A DNA stretch of 37,779 bases from Alphaproteobacteria bacterium (GTDB lineage Bacteria; Pseudomonadota; Alphaproteobacteria; GCA-2731375): positions 1 to 37,779 of the forward strand of contig JADHTB010000032.1 of NCBI GenBank assembly GCA_016776605.1, in the 5' to 3' direction. Below the pieces are notes generated by a model, which saw nothing but the letters and a program-made list of their open reading frames with translations, did no database searches and had not been told where the DNA came from. Shown here piece by piece: positions 15,397 through 24,812 of the stretch. The stretch's first letter is position 1; each line of letters starts with the position of its first letter. The position numbers and the translations under genes were made by a program.

Positions 15397-18300
15397 ATGG
15401 CGGCGAGGGATATTTTGACAACATCGAATATTGGCAGTGCGGGCTTGTCGGACAAGAGCTTTTACGAGAATGCGGTTGTCGGGATGTACCGGAGTACGCC
15501 TGGTGGCCGGCTCCTGAATATCAATGTGGCCTTTGCCCGGGTCTACGGCTTCGAGACGGTGGAAGACTTTTATTCCCACCATGGTGATGTCCTCGAAAGA
15601 CTGTACGTGAACAACGCCGACCGCAAGAGGGCGCTGGGGGAATTGCAGAAAAGCGGTTCTATCATCGGCTTTGAATACGAAGCCTATAGGATCGATGGCA
15701 GCCGCATCTGGATCTCGAATAGTGCCCGTGCCGTGCTCGACCAAGCGGGCAACGTCCAGTCCTACGAAGGTTCCATCCTCGACATCACGGACCATAAACG
15801 GACTGTGCAGGCCCTGGGTGAGAGTGAGGCGCGATTTCGCGACTTTGTACGGGCGACATCGGATTGGTTGTGGGAAATCGATGCAGAGAAGCGCTACACC
15901 TTCATCTCGAACGACATAGAAGACAGGATCGGGCGGGCCGCCGACGATTATCGAGACCTGACTTTAGATCGAAATATTGACGAATTTTACAGCCGTTCTG
16001 AATGGCAGCCGTTTCTCGATGCCTTTGACGCGCGGGAACCGCTCCGGGATTTAACACTGAAGCGGCGCAACCCAAATGGCACGGAGCAGTGGATCCGCTC
16101 CAGCGGTGTACCCTTTTTCGCCAGTAACGGCGATTTTCTGGGATACAGGGGCAGCGCCTCGGATGTTACCGAAAATGTTGAGCGGGAAAAGCAACTCGCC
16201 AATCTGACGGCTGCGATCAACCGGAAGAGTGAAATCGTCGTCCTCTACGATGCTGACGACAGACTGGTTTTTTGCAACGACATTTTTCGCGAATTCAACA
16301 AAGACGTGGCCGACCTGATTAGGCCAGGGGTTACTTTTGAGGAACTGACGCGCGCCGGTCTCGATCGGGGTTTGATACCTGAAGCCGTTGGCCAGGAGGA
16401 GGAATGGCTCGAAAAACGGCTTGAACGGCATCAATGCCCCAAAGGGCCGGTAGAACAAAGCCGCCAAGGTGGTGTTTGGCACCTCATTCAGGAACAGCGT
16501 CTGGAAGACGGCGGCATTGTCGCGATCGTTTCCGACATTACCGACCGAAAGAGGGCCGAGCAAGCCTTGCAGAGAAGTGAGGCACAACTTCGGTTGGTCA
16601 TCGATAACCTGCCGGTTCTGATCACCTACGTCGATACGAAGCAGAAATTCCGTGTCGTCAATCAGACCTGTGCGGATTGGTACAACCGGACGAAGGACGA
16701 AATTATTGGTAAATACGTCTCGGAAATCCATGGTGACCGTTATGCGTTGTTCAAACCGCGCATCGATGCCGTCCTGTCCGGGGAAAGTCTGACCTTCGAG
16801 GATCGAAACCTGTATCCAGATGGGGTATGGCGCGACATCCGATCGCTGCATGTGCCTCATCTGAGTGCAGAGGGTGTCGTGCAGGGGTATTTTTCCCTAA
16901 CCGAGGATATCACCGAAAGCAAACGGGCGGAGCGGGCGCTGCGTGAGAGCGAAGCGCGTTTCCGGGATTTCGCCGAATCTGCTTCCGATTGGCTCTGGGA
17001 AACGGACGCCGAAGGCAGGTTCAGCTATACGACAAGCCGCTTCTACGAGGCCGCGCAATTTGCCCAAAGCGATGTCATCGGCAAAAGCCGTGAAGCGCAT
17101 TTCCGTGAAAACTATCGGCCCATCGGCAGCACTGGAGAAGGTGGTTGGGACGCACACTTCGCGGTTATTGCGAGGCGAGAGCCGTTTCGCGACCTTGGAA
17201 TTCAAATCGTCAGGCCCAGCGGTGAACACCGGGTCTTTCTTTCCAATGGCAGGCCGATCCATGATGAGGCGGGAAATTTCCTGGGTTATCGTGGCTCGAC
17301 GGTTGATGTGACGGAGCGCCATGCCCTGGAAGAACGCCTGCGCCTGGCGCAGAAGTTGGAGGCCGTGGGTCAGCTTACAGGCGGTATCGCGCACGAATTC
17401 AATAATCTGCTACAGGTTGTTGCGGGCAACATCGAACTGCTGGAAGGTCTTGTGCCGCCCGACGAGATGACCGGGCGGCGCTTTCAAACGGTGCGGCGAA
17501 ATGTGACGCGCGGAGCCGAACTGACCAGCCGTCTGTTGTCCTTCGCACGCCGGCAACCGCTGGCGCCCAAGGCGGTGGAGATCGCCATTGTACTGGCGGA
17601 AATGCAGGGTATGCTGAGGCAGACCCTGGGCGAGACGATCGCAGTAAGAGTCGATCCGACCGGCGATGCCTGGGCGGCGGAAGCGGACCCGGGCCAATTG
17701 GAAAATGCCCTGTTGAACCTGGCCCTGAACGCCCGCGACGCCATGCCCAATGGCGGCGTCATCACACTCTCCGCCCAAAACATCCGGCTCGACGAACAGG
17801 CGGCGGCGGCACATGAGGAGGCAACGCCCGGCGACTATGTAGTGCTTAGCGTGACCGACAACGGCAGCGGCATGACGGAAGCGGCCATTCGTCATGCCTT
17901 CGAGCCATTCTTTACCACCAAGGACGTTGGCAAGGGCACCGGGCTTGGCCTCAGCATGGTTTATGGCTTCGCCCACCAATCCGGTGGCTTTGCCGCGATC
18001 GAGAGCAAACTGGGCGTAGGTACGACCATGCGCTTGTATCTGCCCCGGCTAAGCCGGGCCCAAGATGACGCGGCCGCTGCCCGGTATATGCGGCCCGTGG
18101 CGGCATTTCCGGGGAGCGGCACCATACTCGTGGTGGAGGATGACGCGGATGTCCGGGAGTCGATGGCCGCCCAGCTGACGAGTTTAGGCTACCGGGCAAT
18201 AGAGGCCGAAGACGGCGCGAGCGCCTTGAGCCTCGTGGCTGAGGGGCTGCAAATTGATCTGCTGTTCACCGATGTGGTGATGCCAGGTGGATTGAGTGGT

Positions 18301-18477
18301 TTTGAGCTGGCACGTCAGATCCTGCAGCTTCGGCCCAAGCTCAAGATTCTTTATACCACCGGTTACAGTGAGGCGGTTGTTGAAAAATCGGGGCAGCTGG
18401 AAAGCAACGCCATCGTCCTGCGCAAGCCCTACGATAAATCCAAACTGGCCGCCACGATTTCACAAATCCTGAATTGA
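15397..18477 (+). CDS. Five-PAS hybrid sensor histidine kinase with receiver domain
   Basis: A 1026-residue soluble kinase without membrane segments. Five PAS domains start near residues 22, 145, 273, 396 and 522; PAS2 and PAS5 are close relatives (both contain SDWLWE). A HisKA domain follows with GGIAHEFNNLLQ (phospho-acceptor His-666), then a HATPase with NLALNARDAM, DNGSGM and GKGTGLGLSMVYGF. The C-terminal receiver starts ILVVEDDADVRE and has Asp-959 in LFTDVVMPG and Lys-1010. The HEFNN type of H-box is usual in kinases with fused receivers. The signal is probably cytoplasmic (redox, light or small ligand). No output regulator lies nearby. The stop codon lies inside half a hairpin repeat. 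Confidence 0.92.
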   Translation: MAARDILTTSNIGSAGLSDKSFYENAVVGMYRSTPGGRLLNINVAFARVYGFETVEDFYSHHGDVLERLYVNNADRKRALGELQKSGSIIGFEYEAYRIDGSRIWISNSARAVLDQAGNVQSYEGSILDITDHKRTVQALGESEARFRDFVRATSDWLWEIDAEKRYTFISNDIEDRIGRAADDYRDLTLDRNIDEFYSRSEWQPFLDAFDAREPLRDLTLKRRNPNGTEQWIRSSGVPFFASNGDFLGYRGSASDVTENVEREKQLANLTAAINRKSEIVVLYDADDRLVFCNDIFREFNKDVADLIRPGVTFEELTRAGLDRGLIPEAVGQEEEWLEKRLERHQCPKGPVEQSRQGGVWHLIQEQRLEDGGIVAIVSDITDRKRAEQALQRSEAQLRLVIDNLPVLITYVDTKQKFRVVNQTCADWYNRTKDEIIGKYVSEIHGDRYALFKPRIDAVLSGESLTFEDRNLYPDGVWRDIRSLHVPHLSAEGVVQGYFSLTEDITESKRAERALRESEARFRDFAESASDWLWETDAEGRFSYTTSRFYEAAQFAQSDVIGKSREAHFRENYRPIGSTGEGGWDAHFAVIARREPFRDLGIQIVRPSGEHRVFLSNGRPIHDEAGNFLGYRGSTVDVTERHALEERLRLAQKLEAVGQLTGGIAHEFNNLLQVVAGNIELLEGLVPPDEMTGRRFQTVRRNVTRGAELTSRLLSFARRQPLAPKAVEIAIVLAEMQGMLRQTLGETIAVRVDPTGDAWAAEADPGQLENALLNLALNARDAMPNGGVITLSAQNIRLDEQAAAAHEEATPGDYVVLSVTDNGSGMTEAAIRHAFEPFFTTKDVGKGTGLGLSMVYGFAHQSGGFAAIESKLGVGTTMRLYLPRLSRAQDDAAAARYMRPVAAFPGSGTILVVEDDADVRESMAAQLTSLGYRAIEAEDGASALSLVAEGLQIDLLFTDVVMPGGLSGFELARQILQLRPKLKILYTTGYSEAVVEKSGQLESNAIVLRKPYDKSKLAATISQILN

Positions 18478-18496
18478 ACTAATCACTTAAGTCGCG
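18472..18496 (+). repeat. Half copy of the hairpin repeat
   Basis: Matches the left arm of the copy at 31060-31160 at 23 of 25 positions, including 16 identical bases AATCACTTAAGTCGCG. It breaks off exactly at the hairpin loop. It begins inside the last codons of the five-PAS kinase and supplies its stop codon (18475-18477). The remaining bases up to the mlaC stop at 18521 show nothing else. Confidence 0.65.
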
Positions 18497-18520
18497 CCCC
18501 CGCCGTGAATCTATTGCGTT

Positions 18521-19174
18521 TTAGCTGGCAGGATATATACGCTGCACCTTGGCCTCCAGGGCGTTGAGAAAGGCATCCAAATTGCCGCCCGCGGTGCGGA
18601 TAGCGGCGGCAAAATCAGAGCGCTGGGTCAGAGACATGGAGATGCCCTCTACCATCACGTCGACGATACGCACCGCGCCCAGCCGTTCGCGCAAATGCCA
18701 GATGACTTCGACGGGCTGGCCGCTGGGGCGCTGGATACGCGTGTTGACGGTAGCCCAGCCACGCTTGTCTATCCGTTCCTCCAGCACGTCGAAAGATTCG
18801 CCGGAATAATTGCCGAAGCGGGCCGCATAGGAATTCACAATATAATCTTCGAACAGGCTCAGGTAACGCCGCCGTTGCGGCAGGTCGGCCTGCCGCCAAT
18901 AGCGCCCCAAGGCGAACTGGGCGATCCCTTTCAGGGCGAAGCTCTGGTTCAAAAGGTGGCGGAAGCGGCGGGTTTTCTCCTGCGCGGTCAGCTGCTTGTT
19001 CGACAGCATTCCCACTGCGGCATCACCCAGTTCCTTGACCAACGCGGTAGCCTCACCGGGTCGCAGCGGGCGGTCCTGGGATTGCGCAACAGCCAAAGAG
19101 CCGGCCATTGGCAGCGTCATGAATATTACGCCCAAGCCCAAGGCAAACAGACCCAGAAACCCTCGGCGGCGCAT
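18521..19174 (-). CDS. mlaC: MlaC-type periplasmic phospholipid-binding protein
   Basis: A 217-residue protein of the Tol_Tol_Ttg2/MlaC family. A signal peptide (MRRRGFLGLFALGL to about LAVAQSQ) is followed by the lipid-binding domain with FRHLLNQSFALKGIAQFALGRYWR (split as FRHLLNQSFALKGIAQ and FALGRYWR), FEDYIVNSYAARF, and the closing VEGISMSLTQRSDFAAAI. MlaC ferries phospholipids between the outer-membrane MlaA complex and the inner-membrane MlaFEDB transporter. The start at 19174 is chosen because it begins the signal peptide and leaves 16 bases after mlaA; a longer frame overlaps mlaA. The transporter genes are not in this window. Confidence 0.9.
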   Translation of the reverse strand: MRRRGFLGLFALGLGVIFMTLPMAGSLAVAQSQDRPLRPGEATALVKELGDAAVGMLSNKQLTAQEKTRRFRHLLNQSFALKGIAQFALGRYWRQADLPQRRRYLSLFEDYIVNSYAARFGNYSGESFDVLEERIDKRGWATVNTRIQRPSGQPVEVIWHLRERLGAVRIVDVMVEGISMSLTQRSDFAAAIRTAGGNLDAFLNALEAKVQRIYPAS

Positions 19175-19190
19175 GACCGCAGGGCCAAGC

Positions 19191-20042
19191 CTATTTGTTG
19201 GTCGACGAGACACGCTCTGCTTCATTATTTTCCAGCAGCACTTCGGACATTTCCGGCAGCGGGTTCTCCGGCCCACGGCCATTGCCTATTTCCGAGGCAC
19301 GATATTGACGGTACAGACTACGGACCGTGGCATAAAAATCGATTGCCCCCCGTTCAATCTCGTCAAATGTTTCGATATTGCGCGATCGGGTATCTAAGCC
19401 CCGAACCGCGGTACGCGCCAGAGAGAAGCCCGTGCGATGCTCGTTAGGCACAACATAATTGACCGGGTCGGTGTAGAAATTCAGAGCCCGACCCAGGCCG
19501 TCCCGGACATTCGATGGCCCAATAAGGGGCAACATCAGGTAGGGACCCGGTCCCGCCCCCCAAACCGCGAAGGTTTGGCCCAAATCTTCGTTATGAAAAG
19601 GGATGCCGGCATCAGGGTTTTCGGGATTGTCGCCGGCCGCCACATCATTCAAGCCGCCAACACCAAAGAAACTGTTGGTGAGGAAACGTCCAAAGCTTTC
19701 CGAGGCCCGCTCGGGCTCGCCTTGCAGAACGTCCTGGACAAAAATACCTGGAGTTTCCAGGTTGTTGATGACGCTGCGAACGCTGCTACGGACGCCTTCG
19801 GGCAGGGTGCCACGGTAAATTTCGGCTACCGGGCGCAGCAAAATTTGATCGAGGGCACGGTTGATCTCGAAAAAATAGCGATTCAACGGCTCGAACGGGT
19901 CGTTGGCTTCATTGAACGCCGCCACGGCTTCCTTGTCGTCGGCCGGTGGCTGCGTGGCGCAGCCAGACAAAGCGACAAGCGCAAAAGTGGCGGCAAACGC
20001 TATCCTGGCGCCGGCCATCTTGGCGCTATTGCGTAATGTCAT
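19191..20042 (-). CDS. mlaA: MlaA (VacJ) outer-membrane lipoprotein
   Basis: A 283-residue lipoprotein with lipobox LSGC near residue 28. The MlaA domain shows NDPFEPLNRYFFEINRALD, LRPVAEIYR, FGRFLTNSFFGVGGLND and the glycine/proline-rich WGAGPGPYLMLPLIGPSNVRD. MlaA sits in the outer membrane with a porin and removes misplaced phospholipids, which MlaC receives; the two genes are adjacent here and clearly one operon. The ATG at 20042 is preferred (AGGA eight bases before) over the ATG at 20057. The C-terminal tail after residue 240 is acidic and low in conservation. Confidence 0.93.
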   Translation of the reverse strand: MTLRNSAKMAGARIAFAATFALVALSGCATQPPADDKEAVAAFNEANDPFEPLNRYFFEINRALDQILLRPVAEIYRGTLPEGVRSSVRSVINNLETPGIFVQDVLQGEPERASESFGRFLTNSFFGVGGLNDVAAGDNPENPDAGIPFHNEDLGQTFAVWGAGPGPYLMLPLIGPSNVRDGLGRALNFYTDPVNYVVPNEHRTGFSLARTAVRGLDTRSRNIETFDEIERGAIDFYATVRSLYRQYRASEIGNGRGPENPLPEMSEVLLENNEAERVSSTNK

Positions 20043-20629
20043 TACATTTCCTCGCATGCCTCACCCACCCTTGCGGCAATATTTTTCCCAGAAAACAGGC
20101 AAAAATACCACCCAGATCCGTCATCGTCACCACTTGGCAACCCCGACCGGCAACAGGCCGCATAATCCTGCCCTGGTTTACCCCAGGAACGTAACAATTG
20201 TCTTAACGGCGGCTTTCGCCGAGAAATCGCCGCAACAAACCGCAACAAATCCATGCCATGACGGCCTGGGTCCGATTCACAAAGATTTTCACCGCCAATT
20301 TGGTAGCACAGGGAAATGGCGTTGGCTAGATTGTGCGTGAACTTATGTACCGGCTGTATTCCCGGCGTTGCAATTCAGCAACCCGGCGTAGGAGCGGTGC
20401 ACGGTCGAACCAGCCTGAGCCGCCAGCATCACAAAAGCTTGCATACATCGCGTGCCATTTTCCTGGTAACGATTTATTACCTTCATATTGGCATATTACG
20501 CCAATTGACTGGTCGTGAAGCGGTCGATTCAAGCTGGCGCCGGGGCTGAACGACGGCGCGCGGCGATTATCCCAGCGGCGGAAATTGATCAGACTGGGTG
20601 ATTTTTCGTGCATTGGGCACGGCGGTGAA
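20043..20629. other. Intergenic region between mlaA and a divergent kinase
   Basis: No gene is supported in these 587 bases; short frames here lack ribosome sites and family features. Visible items are a 10-bp tandem repeat CGCAACAAAC/CGCAACAAAT (20231-20250) and an inverted repeat CCTGG-TTTACC-CCAGG (20172-20187). No promoter is convincing. The region must contain the starts of both divergent transcripts and is unusually long for this window. Confidence 0.6.
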
Positions 20630-22510
20630 ATGGGTAATGGCATGAAATCGACCCGCCTGGGAATACGTCGTTACCTACGGGAGGTATTTGCCTGCCGTCT
20701 GTGCCGGAATGTTGCTTTTTTGGTGTTGGCCAGCATCCTAATAATCGAGGGCGCCATATTGGTGCCGTCTTACCGTAATTATGAGCGGGATCTATTGTTG
20801 CGGCTGGACCATGTCGGTCGGGCAATAGTCAGCGCCAGCCTGCGCGGCCAAGACCATAATGACAAGCGGGCAGTGTTGCTGTCGGCACGGCTGATGCTGG
20901 CGGCCCCGCAGGTTGTCGGCGGCGCCATCCATGACCATGCCGGCGTAACCATTGGCGTTTTTGGCGAGGCGCCAAATTTGGCGCCAAGCAGCGGTATGGC
21001 GGGCCTGCGCAGTGAAGACGGCAACCGATATGCGGTTGTTTACACCGGCAAGACACTGAATTTACCTTTCGATGTGGTCGCCAATCTTAATTCCGATTGG
21101 ATCGCCGCCGAGCTGGCGTCGTTCCTGCGGCGCATCGTCGGCCTGGTATTGTTGATCACCAGTTTTGTCACCTTGGCCACCATGGCCGTTATCGGCCATT
21201 TTGTATTGTCCCCGTTGCTGCATCTGCGCGATCACCTGAATGCCGCCACCGCCGATCCGGAGAACCCCGGAACCATCGCCATTGGCGGCAAGCGGCAGGA
21301 CGAATTGGGTGAGGTCATGCAGCAATTCGACGCCTTGTTGCACAAAGTCTCCGCCATCCATCATTCCGCCAGGGAACGCTTGGCCGCCATGGTCGATAAT
21401 AGCGCCAACGCTGTCTTCGCGGCGGAACCGGATGGCCGCTTGGTTTATGCCAACCGCGCTGGCATCAGCCTTTGCAAAGTGACTGAAGTTGGGCAGTTAG
21501 ATCACCTCTCCCTCCCATTGATCATAAAACCGGACGGCACGGAACTGCCACTGGCGCGCTATCTGCTCGAAGCCGAAGATACTGGTGAGGTTGAGCTACA
21601 AGACGCCGAGGGCACGCGGATTACCTGCATGCTTAGGGTCAATCGATTGGCCGGGCCGGATGGCCAAGTATCCTTGCACTACGCCTGGGCCATGGATATC
21701 ACCGAGCGCCGCCAGGGCGAGGAAGCATTGCTGCGGGCCGTGGAAAATTCGCAAATAGCCAACCGCGCGAAGACCGAATTTCTGGCCAACATGAGCCACG
21801 AGCTGCGGACGCCGCTAAATGCGATTATCGGTTTTTCGGAAATCGTCAGGGATGAAATTTTCGGCCCCTTGGGCAACGCGCAATATCGCGATTATGTCCG
21901 GGATATCCACGGCAGTGGCCAGCATCTATTGGCGATCATCAACGATATTCTTGACCTATCACGCATAGAAGCCGGCATGACGACGCTGTCCGAGAGCGAA
22001 GTCGGTCTGCAAATTCTGATTGAAGATAGCATCCGCATTGCCCAGGGCCGCGTCGACAGCGGCCAGACCACGATTACCACGCACATGACGACGGAACCGC
22101 CGCCCGTGCTTTGTGATAGCCGGCTGTTGAAACAAGTCTTTTTGAATATTCTCTCCAACGCCTTGAAATTCACGCCCGATAACGGTGAAGTAATTGTAAC
22201 CGTCGGCCATGCGGACGACAGCGGCGCCTGGATCAAAATTGCGGACACCGGCATTGGCATCCCGGCTGACCGGCTTGACGACGTTATGCAACCCTTCACG
22301 CAGTTGGAAGGGAGCTTGGTGCGCAGCTACGAAGGCACGGGCCTTGGATTGCCGCTGGCAAAACAGTTCATGGAACTGCATGGCGGTACCTTTAATATCG
22401 ATAGCGACGAAGGCAAGGGCACCGTGGTGACTTTGCGCCTGCCTCGCGAACGGTTGTGCGGCGCGGCCGAGATGAGGTTGCGGGCTGCCGCCGGCCGGGT
22501 CGCGAAATAG
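20630..22510 (+). CDS. Membrane-bound PAS sensor histidine kinase (PleC/DivJ-like)
   Basis: A 626-residue orphan kinase. Membrane segments near residues 28-46 and 167-191 flank a periplasmic sensor region of about 120 residues. A HAMP linker (about 191-245) and one PAS domain (about 250-360) follow. The HisKA domain has FLANMSHELRTPLNAIIGFSE (split: FLANMSHELR, TPLNAIIGFSE), phospho-acceptor His-390, and the alphaproteobacterial GPLGNAQYRDYVRDI and LLAIINDILDLSRIEAG. The ATPase shows NILSNALKFTP, DTGIGIP and GTGLGLPLAKQ. The ATG at 20630 is chosen; a TTG lies upstream at 20585 and an ATG at 20642. No regulator gene is adjacent. Confidence 0.9.
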   Translation: MGNGMKSTRLGIRRYLREVFACRLCRNVAFLVLASILIIEGAILVPSYRNYERDLLLRLDHVGRAIVSASLRGQDHNDKRAVLLSARLMLAAPQVVGGAIHDHAGVTIGVFGEAPNLAPSSGMAGLRSEDGNRYAVVYTGKTLNLPFDVVANLNSDWIAAELASFLRRIVGLVLLITSFVTLATMAVIGHFVLSPLLHLRDHLNAATADPENPGTIAIGGKRQDELGEVMQQFDALLHKVSAIHHSARERLAAMVDNSANAVFAAEPDGRLVYANRAGISLCKVTEVGQLDHLSLPLIIKPDGTELPLARYLLEAEDTGEVELQDAEGTRITCMLRVNRLAGPDGQVSLHYAWAMDITERRQGEEALLRAVENSQIANRAKTEFLANMSHELRTPLNAIIGFSEIVRDEIFGPLGNAQYRDYVRDIHGSGQHLLAIINDILDLSRIEAGMTTLSESEVGLQILIEDSIRIAQGRVDSGQTTITTHMTTEPPPVLCDSRLLKQVFLNILSNALKFTPDNGEVIVTVGHADDSGAWIKIADTGIGIPADRLDDVMQPFTQLEGSLVRSYEGTGLGLPLAKQFMELHGGTFNIDSDEGKGTVVTLRLPRERLCGAAEMRLRAAAGRVAK

Positions 22511-22540
22511 AAAATTAAGCTGGTAAAGTCGGCAGCTGCT

Positions 22541-23341
22541 TTAAGAAGGCGCCGGCAGGAAATCGCGCAGGGCGTCCAGGGTGGCGTCCGGCGTCTCGTC
22601 CATCATAATGTGGCCCGCGCCTTCGATCACCGACTCTTTGGCGCCATTGATTTGTTGTACCAGTTTGCGCGCCTGCTTGACGGGCGTCATCATGTCGCGT
22701 TCGCCCATGATCGACAAAGTGGGACAATTCAGCTTTTGCGCCGCCGTCTCACCGCCTTCATATTGATGGCAGGCGTTCATATCGTTGTACAAAACGCCGT
22801 CATCGGCGTCTTCCAGCAAGCGCATACCGCCCGCCATCATCCACATGCCCGGCACCGTATGTTGGCCCCGCTGTGCTGCCCGGCCATAGCCCCAGGCATT
22901 GGTCAACCGGTTCGCCAGATGCTCGTTGGCCCGGGCCGCGGAAAGTAGTTCGTCGTTGACCCGCATGGGCACGGCACAGCCCAGCAGAGCCAGAGCACTG
23001 ACCCGGCCGGGATAACGGGCCGCGGCCTCCAATGTAACCAACGAGCCGACGCTATGGCCAACCAAGGCCGCCGTTTCCAGGCCGGCGGCATCCAGCACCG
23101 CGATCAGCCAATCCGCCAGACCTTCTATGGTTGCGATGGGGGGGCCGTCAGAGCGGCCATGGGCCGGCATATCAACGGCCAGAACGCCATAGCCATGCCA
23201 GGCAAAATAACGGGTTTGCAATTTCCATACCGTGTGGTCCGCCGCTGCCCCATGGACAAAGACCACCGCCGGCAGGCTGGGATCAAATGGCCTGCCCCCC
23301 GTGGCGGCAAATACCTTGCGGCCATCGACGCTTAATTCCAT
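22541..23341 (-). CDS. Alpha/beta hydrolase
   Basis: A 266-residue soluble alpha/beta-hydrolase of the epoxide hydrolase/lipase-like group. The oxyanion-region VVFVHGAAADHTVW is near residue 27 and the nucleophile elbow is GHSVGS (Ser-97). The acid is Asp-216 in MGERDMMTP and the catalytic histidine is His-244 in GAGHIMMDE. The lid region (about 125-190) is rich in Met and Gly. The substrate is unknown. It lies 38 bases downstream of the sulfhydrylase gene with an AGGAG site, so the two are probably cotranscribed. It converges with the kinase gene, with 30 bases between stops and no T-tract terminator. Confidence 0.88.
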   Translation of the reverse strand: MELSVDGRKVFAATGGRPFDPSLPAVVFVHGAAADHTVWKLQTRYFAWHGYGVLAVDMPAHGRSDGPPIATIEGLADWLIAVLDAAGLETAALVGHSVGSLVTLEAAARYPGRVSALALLGCAVPMRVNDELLSAARANEHLANRLTNAWGYGRAAQRGQHTVPGMWMMAGGMRLLEDADDGVLYNDMNACHQYEGGETAAQKLNCPTLSIMGERDMMTPVKQARKLVQQINGAKESVIEGAGHIMMDETPDATLDALRDFLPAPS

Positions 23342-23379
23342 GGCGTTAACTCCTGTCTTTCAGCATAACGTCCGCCCGC

Positions 23380-24672
23380 CTAGCGTTGCGAGCGGCGCAG
23401 GGCATTGCTTAAATCGTCCATCAGATCGCGGACGTCCTCCAATCCCACGGACATCCGCACCATGTCTTCACTAACGCCGGCCGCCTTTAAGGATGCTGCA
23501 TCCATTTGTTGGTGGGTTGTGGAGGCGGGATGGATGACCAGGGATTTGGCGTCGCCCACATTTGCCAGGTGCGAATAGATCTCCAGACTCTCGATGAACT
23601 TGGCGCCGGCCGCGCGCCCGCCCTTGATGCCGAAGCTGAAGATGGCGCCGGCCCCTTCCGGCAACAAGGACATGGCCAGATTGTGGTCCGCATGATCGGG
23701 CAGTTCGGGATAGGTGACCCAGGCCACCGCCTCGTTGCCGGAAAGGAATTTGACTATTTCGCGGGTATTGGCCACATGGCGCTGCATCCGGATGGACAGC
23801 GTCTCCACGCCCTGGAGGATGTAAAAGGCGGTCTGGGGGCTCATGGCCGCGCCAAAATCGCGCAACCCTTCCATCCGGGCCCGCATGATGAAGGCGCCGG
23901 GGCCGAATTCCTCGGCGAAATCCAGGCCGTGATAGCCTTCGTACGGCTCTGTCATGGTGGGGAATTTACCCGAGCCCTCCCAATCGAATTGCCCGCTATC
24001 GACCAGAATACCCGCCACCGCGACGCCATGGCCGCCCAGAAACTTGGTCGCCGAATGCATCACGATATCGGCGCCATGCTCGAAGGGGCGAAACAGATAT
24101 GGCGTGGCGAAGGTATTGTCGATCATCAAAGGCAAGCCGTGCGCATGGGCCACGTCCGCTACCGCCCTGACATTCATCACTTCCAGGCCGGGATTGCCCA
24201 GGGTCTCGCCGTACAGCAGCCGGGTGTTGGGCTGGATCGCGGCGGCGAAAGCCTCTGGATCACGGGGATCGACAAAGGTTGCTTCGATACCGAAACGAGG
24301 CAGGGTATGGGCGAACATGTTGTGGCTGCCGCCATAGATCGAGGCTGAGGAGACGATATGGCTGCCCTGCCCCATCAGGGTCGCGACGCCCAGGTGCAGC
24401 GCGGCCTGTCCAGATGCGGTGGCGACGGCGCCGACCCCGCCCTCCAGCGCGGCGATGCGTTCCTCCAACACCGCGACGGTGGGGTTGGATATACGGGAAT
24501 AGATATGTCCGGCCCGTTCCAGATTGAACAGCGCCGCCGCATGGTCTGTGTCCTTAAAGACGAATGAGGTGGATTGATAGATCGGCACGGCGCGGGCGCC
24601 ATAGGTCGCGTCCGGCTTCTGGCCGGCATGCAGGGTCAGGGTATCGAAGTTAAGATTTTTCGGATCCGCCAT
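23380..24672 (-). CDS. metY: O-acetylhomoserine (thiol)-lyase / sulfhydrylase
   Basis: A 430-residue PLP enzyme of the Cys/Met metabolism family (fold type I). The PLP lysine is Lys-210 in MHSATKFLGGHG. Other landmarks are YSRISNPTVAVLEERIAAL (58-76), ATASGQAA, YGETLGNPGLEV and DNTFATPYL. The length and FxxTLxLHAG start fit O-acetylhomoserine sulfhydrylase, which makes homocysteine from O-acetylhomoserine and sulfide, rather than the shorter cystathionine enzymes. Substrate preference (O-acetyl or O-succinyl) cannot be settled by eye. GGAGGG precedes the ATG. No SAM riboswitch is recognisable in the 140 bp between it and the divergent dioxygenase gene. Confidence 0.9.
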   Translation of the reverse strand: MADPKNLNFDTLTLHAGQKPDATYGARAVPIYQSTSFVFKDTDHAAALFNLERAGHIYSRISNPTVAVLEERIAALEGGVGAVATASGQAALHLGVATLMGQGSHIVSSASIYGGSHNMFAHTLPRFGIEATFVDPRDPEAFAAAIQPNTRLLYGETLGNPGLEVMNVRAVADVAHAHGLPLMIDNTFATPYLFRPFEHGADIVMHSATKFLGGHGVAVAGILVDSGQFDWEGSGKFPTMTEPYEGYHGLDFAEEFGPGAFIMRARMEGLRDFGAAMSPQTAFYILQGVETLSIRMQRHVANTREIVKFLSGNEAVAWVTYPELPDHADHNLAMSLLPEGAGAIFSFGIKGGRAAGAKFIESLEIYSHLANVGDAKSLVIHPASTTHQQMDAASLKAAGVSEDMVRMSVGLEDVRDLMDDLSNALRRSQR

Positions 24673-24812
24673 CCGGCCCTCCAGCGCTGGAAAATTCGCC
24701 GCATCCTAATGCCCCCGCGCCGTGGTAGCAACGAACACATGGCCTGTATTGCAGGCTGACATCGGGAGATCAAAGTGTCAGAGTCTCGGTACAGGATATA
24801 GGGGAGACAGCC

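Noticed and set aside
24673..24812. Possible SAM riboswitch upstream of the metY-type gene
   Set aside because: No SAM-I or SAM-II/V consensus elements could be found on the minus strand. Only short inverted repeats (CCAGCGCTGG, GCCTG-N5-CAGGC) are present.
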